From assembly GCF_002902725.1 (NCBI RefSeq), contig NZ_PPRT01000056.1, forward strand, positions 1 to 48,466: 48,466 nt of DNA, read 5' to 3'. The position numbers were made by a program, and so were the translations under genes. Position 1 is the stretch's first letter, and each line of letters begins with the position of its first letter. Below the pieces are notes generated by a model, which saw nothing but the letters and a program-made list of their open reading frames with translations, searched no databases and had not been told where the DNA came from. Origin of the DNA: Staphylococcus caprae. Lineage in GTDB: Bacteria; Bacillota; Bacilli; Staphylococcales; Staphylococcaceae. Shown piece by piece: positions 1-8,132 of the stretch.

Positions 1-58
1 CAAATATAGATTCTTATTGGAAAATCAACATCAAAATTATATAATTATATATGTAAAA

Positions 59-83
59 GTTTTATAAAAACGGACTAGGGTAT
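59..83 (+). promoter_or_regulatory. Sigma-B-type promoter of the first gene
   Basis: GTTTTA, a 13-nt spacer, then GGGTAT. This is one mismatch from the Gram-positive sigma-B consensus (GTTTAA, 12-15 nt, GGGTAT). It lies about 40 nt before the start codon of a general-stress-family gene, which supports the call. It was matched by eye. Confidence 0.75.
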
Positions 84-123
84 AACTTTATAAAGCAAGT
101 TTAATCATGAAGGGGCGATAATT

Positions 124-531
124 ATGGCAGATATTATTGTAGTTAACGACAAAAGTGAACTATACAATGTAATCAACCAAAAGAAAACAGAAGGCTATTT
201 AGAAACTGAATTAGCTGTTATCAGTAAAAGTAAATTACATTTAGACGACCTACACAATTCTCAAATTTCAATGATAGCTACAAGCGGTTCATTTAGTGAT
301 CGTATGTCTCGTCTATTAACTGGAGAAGATGGTGAAGAAGCTGTTCTTTCACGTTACAACTTAACTGAAGAACAACTTGAAGAACACAAACAAGATATTT
401 TAGATAATAAATTATTATTAGTAGCAAATCGTGACAATTCTTCCCATGACGAAGTTGAAGATCACAATGCAGCTTACAAAGAAATCGACATTACACATTA
501 TGCTGCTGAATCAAAGGGTCCTAAATCTTAA
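124..531 (+). CDS. General stress protein, YflT/GSP17M family
   Basis: A 135-residue soluble protein. The N-terminal half has the pattern of the YflT-type heat/general-stress domain (start [13 protein letters not shown], then a [19 protein letters not shown] stretch around residues 54-72). Residues 75 to the end are acidic, charged and low in complexity. It has no signal peptide or membrane segment, so it should be cytosolic. The biochemical role of the family is unknown. The start is fixed by the GGGGCG ribosome-binding region just upstream. It is a single gene between a sigma-B-type promoter and its own terminator, so induction by stationary phase or general stress is expected. Confidence 0.75.
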   Translation: MADIIVVNDKSELYNVINQKKTEGYLETELAVISKSKLHLDDLHNSQISMIATSGSFSDRMSRLLTGEDGEEAVLSRYNLTEEQLEEHKQDILDNKLLLVANRDNSSHDEVEDHNAAYKEIDITHYAAESKGPKS

Positions 532-555
532 TTGATTTTAGAGTTTCAATGATAG

Positions 556-603
556 ACACCATCATGTTTACGTAATGAAGCGTATGCATTGTGGTGTTTT
601 TTT
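556..603 (+). terminator. Rho-independent terminator of the stress gene
   Basis: The stem pairs ACACCATCATG with CATTGTGGTGT (one wobble/mismatch region) and is followed by seven T. Confidence 0.75.
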
Positions 604-678
604 ATTATGTGACACATTAGAAGTGATTATATAGTAGGATTATCCTATAATATAGTAAATATTAACGGGGGTAATGCT

Positions 679-1347
679 ATGGAGTTTAAAGCAATTCAAT
701 CAGCCAATGATCCTTTATTTGAAAAAGCACTTGAACTATACGACGCGAAATTAGATATTGGTTTAGATGAAGATCGCAAAATCTTTAAACGTTCTTTAGA
801 AAACAACAAAACGGAGAAAGATTACGCATTCGTAGTAGGCGTCGAAAATAATCAAGTTGTCAGCTTAGCGACTGCACATTATGAAGCAACCACGAATGCA
901 GCATTCCTTATCTATTTAATAGCCAAAGACGGTCCTAATCACGATGAATTAATGACTTTAACTTTAAACGAAGTGGAACATCAATTAAATCATTTATCTC
1001 ATGAAATACATGATAGAAATATCAATTTTATTATGTTAGAAGTTCCTAAAGAACCACATTATGTTGATGAACAAACTAACAAAATACTTGAACACCGTCG
1101 CCAATTTCTTTACGAAAATAACTTTGAGAAACAAGAAGAAATTGATTATATTCATCCGAATTACACATTTGATGAATCTCCTTTTAAAGTAGACCTATTT
1201 ATAAAAGCAAATATTGAATTAACCAAAGATATTTACGGGACAAGTGTAAAATCTAATTATATTCTTAAGTATGTCTTCGCAAATGGCATTTCTCGAGATA
1301 TTATTTATCCACTTTTAGAAGAAATGAATTTAAGAAAGCCTTTATAA
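679..1347 (+). CDS. GNAT-like N-acetyltransferase, substrate unknown
   Basis: A 222-residue cytosolic protein. The first 150 residues have the strand/helix rhythm of a GNAT fold: YAFVVGVENNQVVSLATAHY near residues 50-69, then helices and FIMLEVPKE near residue 120. The acetyl-CoA loop (Q/RxxGxG/A) is not clearly recognisable, so catalytic activity is uncertain. The ORF is preceded by AACGGGGGTAATGCT, a strong ribosome-binding region, and stands alone. A similar gene sits next to tcyP in other staphylococci. Its function is not known to me, and GNAT is a fold-level inference. Confidence 0.55.
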   Translation: MEFKAIQSANDPLFEKALELYDAKLDIGLDEDRKIFKRSLENNKTEKDYAFVVGVENNQVVSLATAHYEATTNAAFLIYLIAKDGPNHDELMTLTLNEVEHQLNHLSHEIHDRNINFIMLEVPKEPHYVDEQTNKILEHRRQFLYENNFEKQEEIDYIHPNYTFDESPFKVDLFIKANIELTKDIYGTSVKSNYILKYVFANGISRDIIYPLLEEMNLRKPL

Positions 1348-1464
1348 CAACACTTGAAATCACTATTAATTAGGGGTAAACTATCATATGAAGTAAGACT
1401 GACGTTTCACTGACCGTAGACAAACGTCGGTATACATAAACCAAATGATGAAGGGGCTTTTTCA

Positions 1465-2319
1465 ATGTTAACCAAAGAATTTGCACAACGTGTCGAACTA
1501 AGTGAAAAACAAGTCCGTAAAATTGTACAACATTTAGAAGAACGTGGATATCAACTTAGTAAAACTGAATATCGCGGACGTGAGGCTACTGATTTTAAAG
1601 AAGAAGATATCGAACTATTTAGAGACATTGCTGATAAAGTAAAACAAACAAATAGTTACGACTTAGCATTTGATGAATTAGAAAAAGAGAAAGATTTCTT
1701 ACAAGTGATCGTTAAAGATGAGGACAGTCAATTACCAACTGACCAGAACGTCGCTCAATTAGTTGAAGATTTACGTAGCGAAATCCAAAAAATGCGTGAA
1801 GAACGTCAAATGCTCGGTCAAATGATTAATCAAGTTCATCAACAACAGCAGGAGCTTAAAGAATTACAAACAGAAATTACTAGTAAAATTGATGCCAATA
1901 CAGAATCTTTAAAATCAATCCAAACTTCTCAAGAAGCTATACAGTCATCACAAGAGAAACAAGCGAATGAAATTGCGAAGACAAATCATAAATCAAATGA
2001 ATCAACACAATCGCTAAATAATAACAAATCAAGCGAAAGTAACTCAAACTCTCAGAGTGAACAAGAAAGTACTTCAGAAGCACCTAGCACTTCTGATTCA
2101 GATTCTCATTCCGAAAGTGCAGTAGCATCAACTAGCGAAACTACTTCAACTTCACAATCAAGTAGCCTTTCAACTCGTACATCGGAAACTTCAAACTCAA
2201 CTTCTAATGATTCAACTTCTAACTCAAACATAACAGCAACAGAAGATCATTCTCAATCATCAAACAATCAACCTAAAGAAGAGAAAAAAGGGTTCTTCGC
2301 TCGTTTATTTAACTTATAA
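1465..2319 (+). CDS. DUF536-like HTH/coiled-coil protein with a Ser/Asn/Thr-rich tail
   Basis: 284 residues in three parts. Residues 1-60 form a MerR-like winged helix-turn-helix (LTKEFAQRVELSEKQVRKIV). Residues 75-165 are a long coiled coil with heptads of E, L, Q and K. Residues 170-272 are low complexity, rich in Ser, Thr, Asn and Gln. The protein closes with a basic/aromatic tip (KKGFFARLFNL). This layout matches the DUF536 family found near plasmid partition/replication proteins and on staphylococcal chromosomes. The tip resembles a short membrane- or partner-binding peptide (inference). The upstream leader holds a GACGTTT/AAACGTC hairpin (about 1400-1431) without a T-run. It may be a DNA-binding scaffold, but the role is not established. 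Confidence 0.6.
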   Translation: MLTKEFAQRVELSEKQVRKIVQHLEERGYQLSKTEYRGREATDFKEEDIELFRDIADKVKQTNSYDLAFDELEKEKDFLQVIVKDEDSQLPTDQNVAQLVEDLRSEIQKMREERQMLGQMINQVHQQQQELKELQTEITSKIDANTESLKSIQTSQEAIQSSQEKQANEIAKTNHKSNESTQSLNNNKSSESNSNSQSEQESTSEAPSTSDSDSHSESAVASTSETTSTSQSSSLSTRTSETSNSTSNDSTSNSNITATEDHSQSSNNQPKEEKKGFFARLFNL

Positions 2320-2337
2320 TCAAGAAACAAACTTCTC

Positions 2338-2387
2338 AACACTTAATTGAGTATGTGTAAAATGCAACTACTCATTTAAGTGTTTTT
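2338..2387 (+). terminator. Rho-independent terminator
   Basis: AACACTTAATTGAGTA (2338-2353) pairs with TACTCATTTAAGTGTT (2369-2384) and is followed by T7. Confidence 0.85.
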
Positions 2388-2584
2388 TTATTTCTATTTT
2401 CCCTCCCTATATTTCATATACCCACGTGTACAAGCGTGCCTTCCATTAATTTTTACCGAGACAATATTTTGTTATTCCATTTCATAAAATCATTATAACT
2501 ACCTTGAATTTGTTATTTTCTAGTAATATCCTTATTACATATGTCGGAATACTATATTTTATACAACAAAGGAGCGTTTACGAT

Positions 2585-3973
2585 ATGGAGGCACTTTTCA
2601 CTATGATTAACGTAGTAGTGTTAATTATTTTCATTATTATGTTAAACATAATGGCTAGAAAGCATATTTCATTCCCTAAACGTGTATTTAGCGCTTTAGG
2701 TATTGGAATCGTTTTGGGGATAGCTTTACATCTTATCTTCGGAGCAGAATCAAAAGTATTAAAACAAACTTCAGATTGGTTTAGCATTATTGGGGACGGT
2801 TATGTTGCTTTACTACAAATGATTGTTATGCCACTAATTTTTGTATCTATTGTAGCAGCATTTAGTAAAATCCAAATTGGGGATAAATTTGCGAAAATCG
2901 GTACCTTTATTTTTATGTTTTTAATTGGAACCGTAGCAATTGCAGCCATTGTCGGCATTATTTATGCATTGATTTTCGGTCTAGACGCTTCATCAATCGA
3001 TTTAGGAAGTGCTGAGCATTCACGTGGCTCAGAAATTAGTAAGCAAGCTAAAGATTTAACTGCTAATACATTGCCACAACAAATTCTTGAATTATTACCA
3101 AGCAATCCATTCTTAGACTTTACAGGTCAACGTACCACTTCAACTATCGCTGTTGTGATCTTCGCAACTTTCGTTGGTTTCGCATACTTACGTGTAGCGC
3201 GCAAACAGCCTGAACACGGTAATTTACTAAAACGTGGTATTGAAGCTGTATATGACATTGTGATGGCTATCGTCACTTTCGTTTTACGTTTAACGCCTTA
3301 TGGCATCTTAGCAATTATGGCTTCTACACTTGCCACAAGTGACTTTGGAGCGATTTGGACTTTAGGAAAATTCCTACTCGCTTCTTATGCAGCATTAATT
3401 ACGATGTATGTGATTCACTTAATCATTTTAAGTGTGTTGGGTATTAATCCAGTTAGATATGTTAAGAAAACGTTAGAAGTATTGATCTTTGCATTCACTT
3501 CTCGTTCAAGCGCAGGAGCTCTACCTTTAAATATTCAAACTCAAACGCAACGTTTAGGTGTTCCAGAAGGTATTGCTAACTTCTCTGCCACATTTGGATT
3601 ATCAATTGGACAAAACGGTTGCGCTGGAATCTACCCAGCTATGCTAGCAATCATGGTCGCACCTGTCGCACATGTCCATATCGATTTCCAATTCATCATT
3701 ACACTGATTGCTGTAGTGATTATTAGTTCATTTGGTGTCGCAGGTGTAGGTGGCGGTGCAACATTTGCATCAATTTTAGTATTATCTACATTAAACTTAC
3801 CTGTCGCACTTGCAGGTGTACTTATTTCTATCGAGCCATTAATTGATATGGGACGTACCGCATTAAATGTGAATGATTCAATTTTAGCCGGAACAGGTAC
3901 TGCACGCTTAACTAAAAATTGGGATAAAGACACATTTGAATCTAACCATTACGGAGAATTATCATCTAGTTAA
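2585..3973 (+). CDS. tcyP: L-cystine carrier TcyP (Na+/dicarboxylate symporter family)
   Basis: 462 residues from the chosen ATG. It has about eight to ten membrane segments and the family re-entrant loops: a serine-rich TSRSSAGALPLNIQ loop about two thirds through, then ANFSATFGLSIGQNGCAG, GVAGVGGGATFAS and NVNDSILAGTGTARL. These are typical of the DAACS fold. In staphylococci TcyP is the main cystine importer, feeding cysteine and methionine synthesis. The frame is open for 27 codons upstream (from 2504), but AAAGGAG at 2570 sits correctly for ATG 2585, which also gives the usual family length. It is monocistronic. No CymR operator could be assigned with confidence. Confidence 0.85.
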   Translation: MEALFTMINVVVLIIFIIMLNIMARKHISFPKRVFSALGIGIVLGIALHLIFGAESKVLKQTSDWFSIIGDGYVALLQMIVMPLIFVSIVAAFSKIQIGDKFAKIGTFIFMFLIGTVAIAAIVGIIYALIFGLDASSIDLGSAEHSRGSEISKQAKDLTANTLPQQILELLPSNPFLDFTGQRTTSTIAVVIFATFVGFAYLRVARKQPEHGNLLKRGIEAVYDIVMAIVTFVLRLTPYGILAIMASTLATSDFGAIWTLGKFLLASYAALITMYVIHLIILSVLGINPVRYVKKTLEVLIFAFTSRSSAGALPLNIQTQTQRLGVPEGIANFSATFGLSIGQNGCAGIYPAMLAIMVAPVAHVHIDFQFIITLIAVVIISSFGVAGVGGGATFASILVLSTLNLPVALAGVLISIEPLIDMGRTALNVNDSILAGTGTARLTKNWDKDTFESNHYGELSSS

Positions 3974-4030
3974 TTTTTATTAAAATGAATTTTAAACGAA
4001 TAAGTATATGCTTTAATCATCTATCACAGA

Positions 4031-4069
4031 CGTCACAAGCTTCTTATTTAAGGAGTTTGTGGCGTTTTT
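4031..4069 (+). terminator. Terminator after tcyP
   Basis: CGTCACAA (4031-4038) pairs with TTGTGGCG (4057-4064), one G-U pair, and is followed by a T-rich run. Confidence 0.7.
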
Positions 4070-4256
4070 ATTTAACTTTAGAAATAAGATTGGGTCATCA
4101 ACTACTATACAACTATCTTTGTCCAGAAAATCAACGATTCAAATACTTCATTTTAAATTAATACTCCATTTAAACTGTTACGCTCTTCTTCGATTAATTC
4201 ATCATTTATATACGCATTTTTATAACTATGCTATGTTAGAAGTTAGGTATAACAAA

Positions 4257-4341
4257 TCACTAGGGGTGCATGTTGCATGCTGAGAGAAAGGTACCCTTTC
4301 AACCCTTGAACCTGTTGGTTAGTACCAGCGTAGGAAAGTGA
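4257..4341 (+). promoter_or_regulatory. TPP riboswitch (THI element) aptamer
   Basis: All conserved blocks are present in order: P1 strand TCACT (4257-4261), GGGGTGC, CTGAGA, ACCCTT, GAACCTG, then GTTAGTACCAGCGTAGGAA and the closing P1 strand AGTGA (4337-4341). It senses thiamine pyrophosphate. The only gene downstream before a terminator is the NMT1/THI5-like gene at 4408, which ties that gene to thiamine metabolism. Confidence 0.95.
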
Positions 4342-4376
4342 AATATATTTTTTATTTCTTTCAAATTCACTTTTTT
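4336..4376 (+). terminator. Putative riboswitch-controlled terminator
   Basis: AAGTGAA (4336-4342) can pair with TTCACTT (4366-4372), followed by TTTTTT. The 5' arm overlaps the 3' strand of the aptamer P1, so the two are mutually exclusive. The stem is short and AU-rich, so it may be weak. Confidence 0.45.
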
Positions 4377-4407
4377 ACGAAAATTTGTATGTTGGAGGAA
4401 TTTTTTT

Positions 4408-5319
4408 ATGGAAAAATTAGTAGTCGGTTTAGAGTGGTTCTTAAATCCTGATCATTTGCCTTTAATTTTAGGAATGGAAAAAGGTTGGTTTAGCGAGCAA
4501 AACTTAGAAATTGAAATGATTGAACCTGAACAACATTTTGATGCTTTAGAAGAAATTGAAAATGGTTCAATGGATATCGCGATTACTGAGCCTATCCATC
4601 TTGTTGAAGATAAAGCGATGAATGAAAATGTAGTTGGCTTCGCTCGATATCTACATACAAATGGCGGTGTGATGTACAACAAAGACAAAGGTATTCAATC
4701 ACCTAAAGACTTAATTGGCAAACGTCTTCAATATCCGGGTGCTCCTGGATCAGGAGGTATAGCAATTTCTAAAACTATGATTGAAGCTGATGGAGGCATG
4801 TATAATGTAGGAGATATCGTCCCTATAAACAATAGCTTTTATCATACTGATGCATTGTTAAATGACAAGGCAGATGCAGCTACACTCATTTTTGAGAATT
4901 TCGAAATACTTGAAGCGAGAAATGCAGGATTGAATGTAGATTATTTTGCTTTAAAAGATTACAATGTCCCAGACTTTTGTCAATTAATTTTTATTACTAC
5001 ACCTGATAAGTTAGAAACAGACAACCAGAAACTCAAAAAGTTTATTAAAGTCATTCAAAAAGCTATACAATATATCAACAATAATTTAGAAGATGCCATC
5101 AATATATATGCAGATTACACCCAAACAGATATTAATAATAAATTAAATAAAGACACCATTGAAGCAACAGCTAAATGTTTTACTAATGATTTGTCTATGA
5201 GTTCAGACTTCTATAATGACTTACAATTATGGTTACAAAGTACAGGTAAAATCAAGCATACGATAGATGCAGAAAAATATTTTACAAACCAATTGTTATT
5301 CAGTAGATATACCAATTAA
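4408..5319 (+). CDS. NMT1/THI5-like protein without signal peptide, thiamine-regulated
   Basis: 303 residues with a type II periplasmic-binding-protein fold of the NMT1/THI5 family. Visible marks are FLNPDHLPLILGMEKGWF (residues 11-28), the small-residue loop GAPGSGGIA after GKRLQYP, and C-terminal helices. Homologues of this type are usually ThiY-like lipoproteins that hand the pyrimidine HMP (or N-formyl-AMP) to an ABC importer. This one starts directly at the mature fold, with no signal sequence or lipobox, and no ATPase or permease gene follows. It could be a cytosolic binding protein or an HMP-forming enzyme of the THI5 type. From memory of yeast Thi5, His64 here aligns with the donor His66, while the PLP lysine (Lys62) aligns with Thr60 and the CCCFC motif is absent. 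A strong GGAGG precedes ATG 4408. Thiamine control through the riboswitch is well supported; the exact activity is not. Confidence 0.7.
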   Translation: MEKLVVGLEWFLNPDHLPLILGMEKGWFSEQNLEIEMIEPEQHFDALEEIENGSMDIAITEPIHLVEDKAMNENVVGFARYLHTNGGVMYNKDKGIQSPKDLIGKRLQYPGAPGSGGIAISKTMIEADGGMYNVGDIVPINNSFYHTDALLNDKADAATLIFENFEILEARNAGLNVDYFALKDYNVPDFCQLIFITTPDKLETDNQKLKKFIKVIQKAIQYINNNLEDAINIYADYTQTDINNKLNKDTIEATAKCFTNDLSMSSDFYNDLQLWLQSTGKIKHTIDAEKYFTNQLLFSRYTN

Positions 5320-5362
5320 TAAGCATAAGCTACAGAAAATAAGTTAAAAATCCTATAATTAT

Positions 5363-5409
5363 AGCCTATAAATGAATTCGGGTTTGAAATTTCATTTATA
5401 GGCTTTTTT
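5363..5409. terminator. Bidirectional terminator between convergent genes
   Basis: AGCCTATAAATGAA (5363-5376) is perfectly paired with TTCATTTATAGGCT (5391-5404), with T6 on the plus side and an A-rich flank on the other. It separates the THI5-like gene from nfrA. Confidence 0.85.
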
Positions 5410-5420
5410 CTAATTATGAA

Positions 5421-6185
5421 TTATTTTTTGATGAATCCAGCTTTATGCAATTGGTCTAACATATCTGGTCTTGTTTTACTACTTAAGAATTGCTCAATTT
5501 GTTCGGACCATGTTTCAGTACGCTCCCCATTTGTACGGTCCTTATAATAGTCACTTACAATTTGATCATACGCTTCTAATTCACGACGTTGTTTATCATT
5601 ACTTGCGTCGTAGCTGTTTTTATGGAAAATATGTTCAAACGGTAATCTTGGTTTCGGCGCACCATTCTCATCCTCAGCAGGTTCACCTACTGCCATGCCA
5701 AATAGAGGGAAGGTATAGTCAGGTAAGTCTAAAATTTCACGTACACGCGCCACATCATTACGTAGAGAACCTAAATAAACGATGCCATATCCCATATCTT
5801 CAGCAGCTACAGCCATGTTTTCAGAAACAAGTGCGACATCTATAGCGCCGACTAGCAAGCCTTCTGCTGATGAAAAAGAAATACTCATATCTGATTCAGC
5901 GTTTTCATCTACAAGACTATGACGATAATAATCTAAAACAAATACAAATAAGTAACCATTATCTACAACATACGGTTGACCAGAAACTTCTTTCAAATCT
6001 TCTTTGATTTTAGGATCATCAATACCAATGATTGAATACGTTTGAAGATAGCTTGACGTTGATGCTGATTGACCAGCTTCCACTATCTTCTTCACTGCGT
6101 CATCGCTAAGCGGACTTTCTTTGAACTTTCTAACTGAATGATGCTTTCGCATTAAATCGTAAACATAATCTGACACAAAATTCAC
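5421..6185 (-). CDS. nfrA: NADPH-dependent FMN oxidoreductase, NfrA-type nitroreductase
   Basis: 254 residues of the nitroreductase/NfsA-FRP family. The N-terminal RKHHSVRKFKESPLSDD gives the FMN-phosphate-binding arginines, and GQSASTSSYLQTYSIIGIDD follows. The mid-protein block MAVAAEDMGYGIVYLGSLRND and FPLFGMAVGEPAE complete the flavin pocket. In staphylococci NfrA reduces nitro compounds and some disulfides with NADPH and is stress-induced. Length is normal. The start has GGAGTG just upstream. It is read alone on the minus strand from a predicted sigma-B promoter (6224-6249), divergent from the hydratase gene. Confidence 0.85.
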   Translation of the reverse strand: MNFVSDYVYDLMRKHHSVRKFKESPLSDDAVKKIVEAGQSASTSSYLQTYSIIGIDDPKIKEDLKEVSGQPYVVDNGYLFVFVLDYYRHSLVDENAESDMSISFSSAEGLLVGAIDVALVSENMAVAAEDMGYGIVYLGSLRNDVARVREILDLPDYTFPLFGMAVGEPAEDENGAPKPRLPFEHIFHKNSYDASNDKQRRELEAYDQIVSDYYKDRTNGERTETWSEQIEQFLSSKTRPDMLDQLHKAGFIKK

Positions 6186-6223
6186 TCCTAATAAAATATA
6201 TCTTCATCGTTGGATACCATTTT

Positions 6224-6249
6224 ATACCCTAAATATGAAACTTTTAAAT
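6224..6249 (-). promoter_or_regulatory. Sigma-B-type promoter of nfrA
   Basis: On the minus strand: ATTTAA, 14 nt, GGGTAT. This is one mismatch from the sigma-B consensus with correct spacing, about 40 nt before the nfrA start. Confidence 0.65.
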
Positions 6250-6320
6250 CTATTTGCACACACTTCGTTTAAAAGTTATCATAATAGTAGTAATTTTCAG
6301 ATATTTTAAGGAGAGATATC

Positions 6321-7100
6321 ATGACACAACCCAACAAAAATATTTCTAACGCCCTTTTTAAAGCATATAGAAGTAGAAGACCTATCGATTTCGTAAGCGA
6401 ATCTTATCAAATTAGTGAAGAAGAAGCATATCTAAACCAAGATGATTTACTCGAACAATTAAAATTTAAAGACAATACCTACGTTGCTGGCTATAAGGTG
6501 AGTATGACGAGTAAGACAACACAAGCTATCGCCAATACAAATGAACCAGCATATGGAACAATTTTATCTAATAATATTTTAAAAAATGGTGACTCAGTAT
6601 CACTTTCTTCATTATTTTCTCCATTATTAGAACCAGAAATTATGTTTATAGTGAAGGAAGACTTACCTTATGATGCTGACTTGCAAACTATTGTTTTAAA
6701 TACTCAAATCGCTGCTGGTATTGAAATCCCAGATGCTAGATATAAGAATTGGTTCCCGAATTTCACGTTGGGCGATTTAATTTCTGACAACACTGCGACT
6801 GGTATGATTGTTGTAGGCGAAAGCGTAACCCCTCTTGATATAGATGCATTCGCAAATGTGGATTTAAATTTATACAAAGATGATGAATTAATTGCTACAG
6901 GATCTTCATCAGAAGTGTTAGGGAACCCTGTTCATGCAGTGCATTGGCTTATCAAAAAGTTACACTCACATGGTAAACAATTGAAAAAAGGGCAAATAAT
7001 ATCTTCTGGCACATTTATCTCACCACTTAAATTAGAATTTGGAACTTATCGAGCAGAATATAGTGGTATTGGTGCGGTTGACTTCACAGTTAGTAAATAA
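6321..7100 (+). CDS. 2-keto-4-pentenoate hydratase / oxalocrotonate decarboxylase-like protein (FAH fold)
   Basis: 259 residues of the MhpD/FAH-related family. Supporting marks are the metal-binding LEPEIMF (two acidic ligands), AAGIEIPDARYKNW, and the C-terminal GTFISPLKLEFGTYRAEYSGIGAV. Family members hydrate or decarboxylate 2-oxo-pent-4-enoates with Mg/Mn. No aromatic meta-cleavage genes lie nearby, so the physiological substrate is unknown here. AAGGAGAG precedes the ATG. It is monocistronic, divergent from nfrA, and closed by a strong hairpin. Confidence 0.75.
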   Translation: MTQPNKNISNALFKAYRSRRPIDFVSESYQISEEEAYLNQDDLLEQLKFKDNTYVAGYKVSMTSKTTQAIANTNEPAYGTILSNNILKNGDSVSLSSLFSPLLEPEIMFIVKEDLPYDADLQTIVLNTQIAAGIEIPDARYKNWFPNFTLGDLISDNTATGMIVVGESVTPLDIDAFANVDLNLYKDDELIATGSSSEVLGNPVHAVHWLIKKLHSHGKQLKKGQIISSGTFISPLKLEFGTYRAEYSGIGAVDFTVSK

Positions 7101-7111
7101 TCAACAAGATA

Positions 7112-7166
7112 AACAGAGATTAATTCAGAATGAGTGAGACGACTCTGGATTAATCTCTGTTTTATT
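7112..7166 (+). terminator. Terminator after the hydratase gene
   Basis: AACAGAGATTAATTCAGA (7112-7129) pairs with TCTGGATTAATCTCTGTT (7144-7161), one G-T wobble, and is followed by a T-rich run. The stretch 7167-7430 beyond it holds no gene or motif that I recognise. Confidence 0.85.
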
Positions 7167-7430
7167 TATATAAACGGTCGTAAAAGAAAATTTATAGCTC
7201 AGATGTTATCATTAAGATATAGATGTAATAAAATTACACTCTATTATCAATAAAACATGTTTAGTTGAGAATGATATGTGCTATTTATAGTGTGAAAAGT
7301 CAAAATAAAAACTCAATATACCAGGTAATTTACCATTTCTATTTGAGATACGCTTAATATTGAATAACTTTCTTTTGACGCTATTTAAAGCTACTCTAAT
7401 TTCATTTTCTCAATTAAAAAGTTTCTAAAG

Positions 7431-7459
7431 TTGACTATTTAAAGTCGAGATGTGATAAT
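7431..7459 (+). promoter_or_regulatory. ahpC promoter
   Basis: TTGACT, 17 nt, GATAAT. The predicted start near 7466 lies just before the PerR box. Confidence 0.6.
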
Positions 7460-7472
7460 ACTAATCAAGAGA

Positions 7473-7487
7473 TTAGAATTATTATAA
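7473..7487 (+). promoter_or_regulatory. PerR box upstream of ahpC
   Basis: TTAGAATTATTATAA matches the staphylococcal PerR operator TTATAATTATTATAA at 14 of 15 positions. It sits immediately after the predicted transcription start, the right place for repression. Peroxide (loss of PerR-Fe/Mn binding) would derepress ahpCF. Confidence 0.85.
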
Positions 7488-7548
7488 ACAAACAATTATT
7501 GTTATGTAATTCTAGCTTATACTTAAAAATTTCAGGAGGTATTTACCT

Positions 7549-8118
7549 ATGTCTTTAATTAACAAAGAAATCTTACCATTCACAGCGCAAGCTTATGATC
7601 CAAAAAATGATGAGTTTAAAGAAGTTTCACAAGAAGATTTTAAAGGTTCATGGAGCGTCGTATGCTTCTATCCTGCTGACTTCTCTTTCGTATGTCCTAC
7701 AGAATTAGAAGATTTACAAAACCAATACGAAAAATTACAAGAGTTAGGTGTTAACGTATTCTCTGTATCAACTGATACTCACTTCGTACACAAAGCTTGG
7801 CACGATCATTCAGATGCAATCAGTAAAATTCAATATAAAATGATTGGCGACCCTTCTCAAACAATCACTCGTAACTTCGATGTATTAGATGAAGAAGCTG
7901 GTTTAGCTCAACGTGGTACATTCATCATCGACCCAGATGGTGTTGTTCAAGCAGCTGAAATCAACGCTGACGGTATCGGTCGTGACGCTAGTACATTAGT
8001 AAACAAAATCAAAGCAGCTCAATACGTACGTCAACATCCAGGTGAAGTTTGCCCAGCAAAATGGGAAGAAGGTTCTGAATCATTACAACCTGGTTTAGAC
8101 TTAGTAGGTAAAATCTAA
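7549..8118 (+). CDS. ahpC: Alkyl hydroperoxide reductase, peroxiredoxin subunit AhpC
   Basis: 189 residues, a typical 2-Cys peroxiredoxin of the AhpC/Prx1 class. The peroxidatic Cys49 lies in DFSFVCPTE and the resolving Cys168 in GEVCPAKW. It reduces H2O2, organic peroxides and peroxynitrite, and is recycled by AhpF encoded 14 nt downstream. AGGAGGT precedes the ATG. A PerR box and a promoter lie 60-120 nt upstream. Codon use (strong, highly expressed type) and the clean operator suggest high expression under oxidative stress. Confidence 0.98.
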   Translation: MSLINKEILPFTAQAYDPKNDEFKEVSQEDFKGSWSVVCFYPADFSFVCPTELEDLQNQYEKLQELGVNVFSVSTDTHFVHKAWHDHSDAISKIQYKMIGDPSQTITRNFDVLDEEAGLAQRGTFIIDPDGVVQAAEINADGIGRDASTLVNKIKAAQYVRQHPGEVCPAKWEEGSESLQPGLDLVGKI

Positions 8119-8132
8119 GGAGGCATTAAAAC

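Noticed and set aside
2460..2500. Possible CymR operator upstream of tcyP (ATGGAAT on the minus strand)
   Set aside because: It matches the recalled consensus only with a missing base and poor flanks, so it is not reported as a site.
4059..4283. Open frame of 74 codons before the TPP riboswitch
   Set aside because: It starts in the tcyP terminator and runs into the riboswitch aptamer. There is no ribosome-binding site and no protein-like composition.
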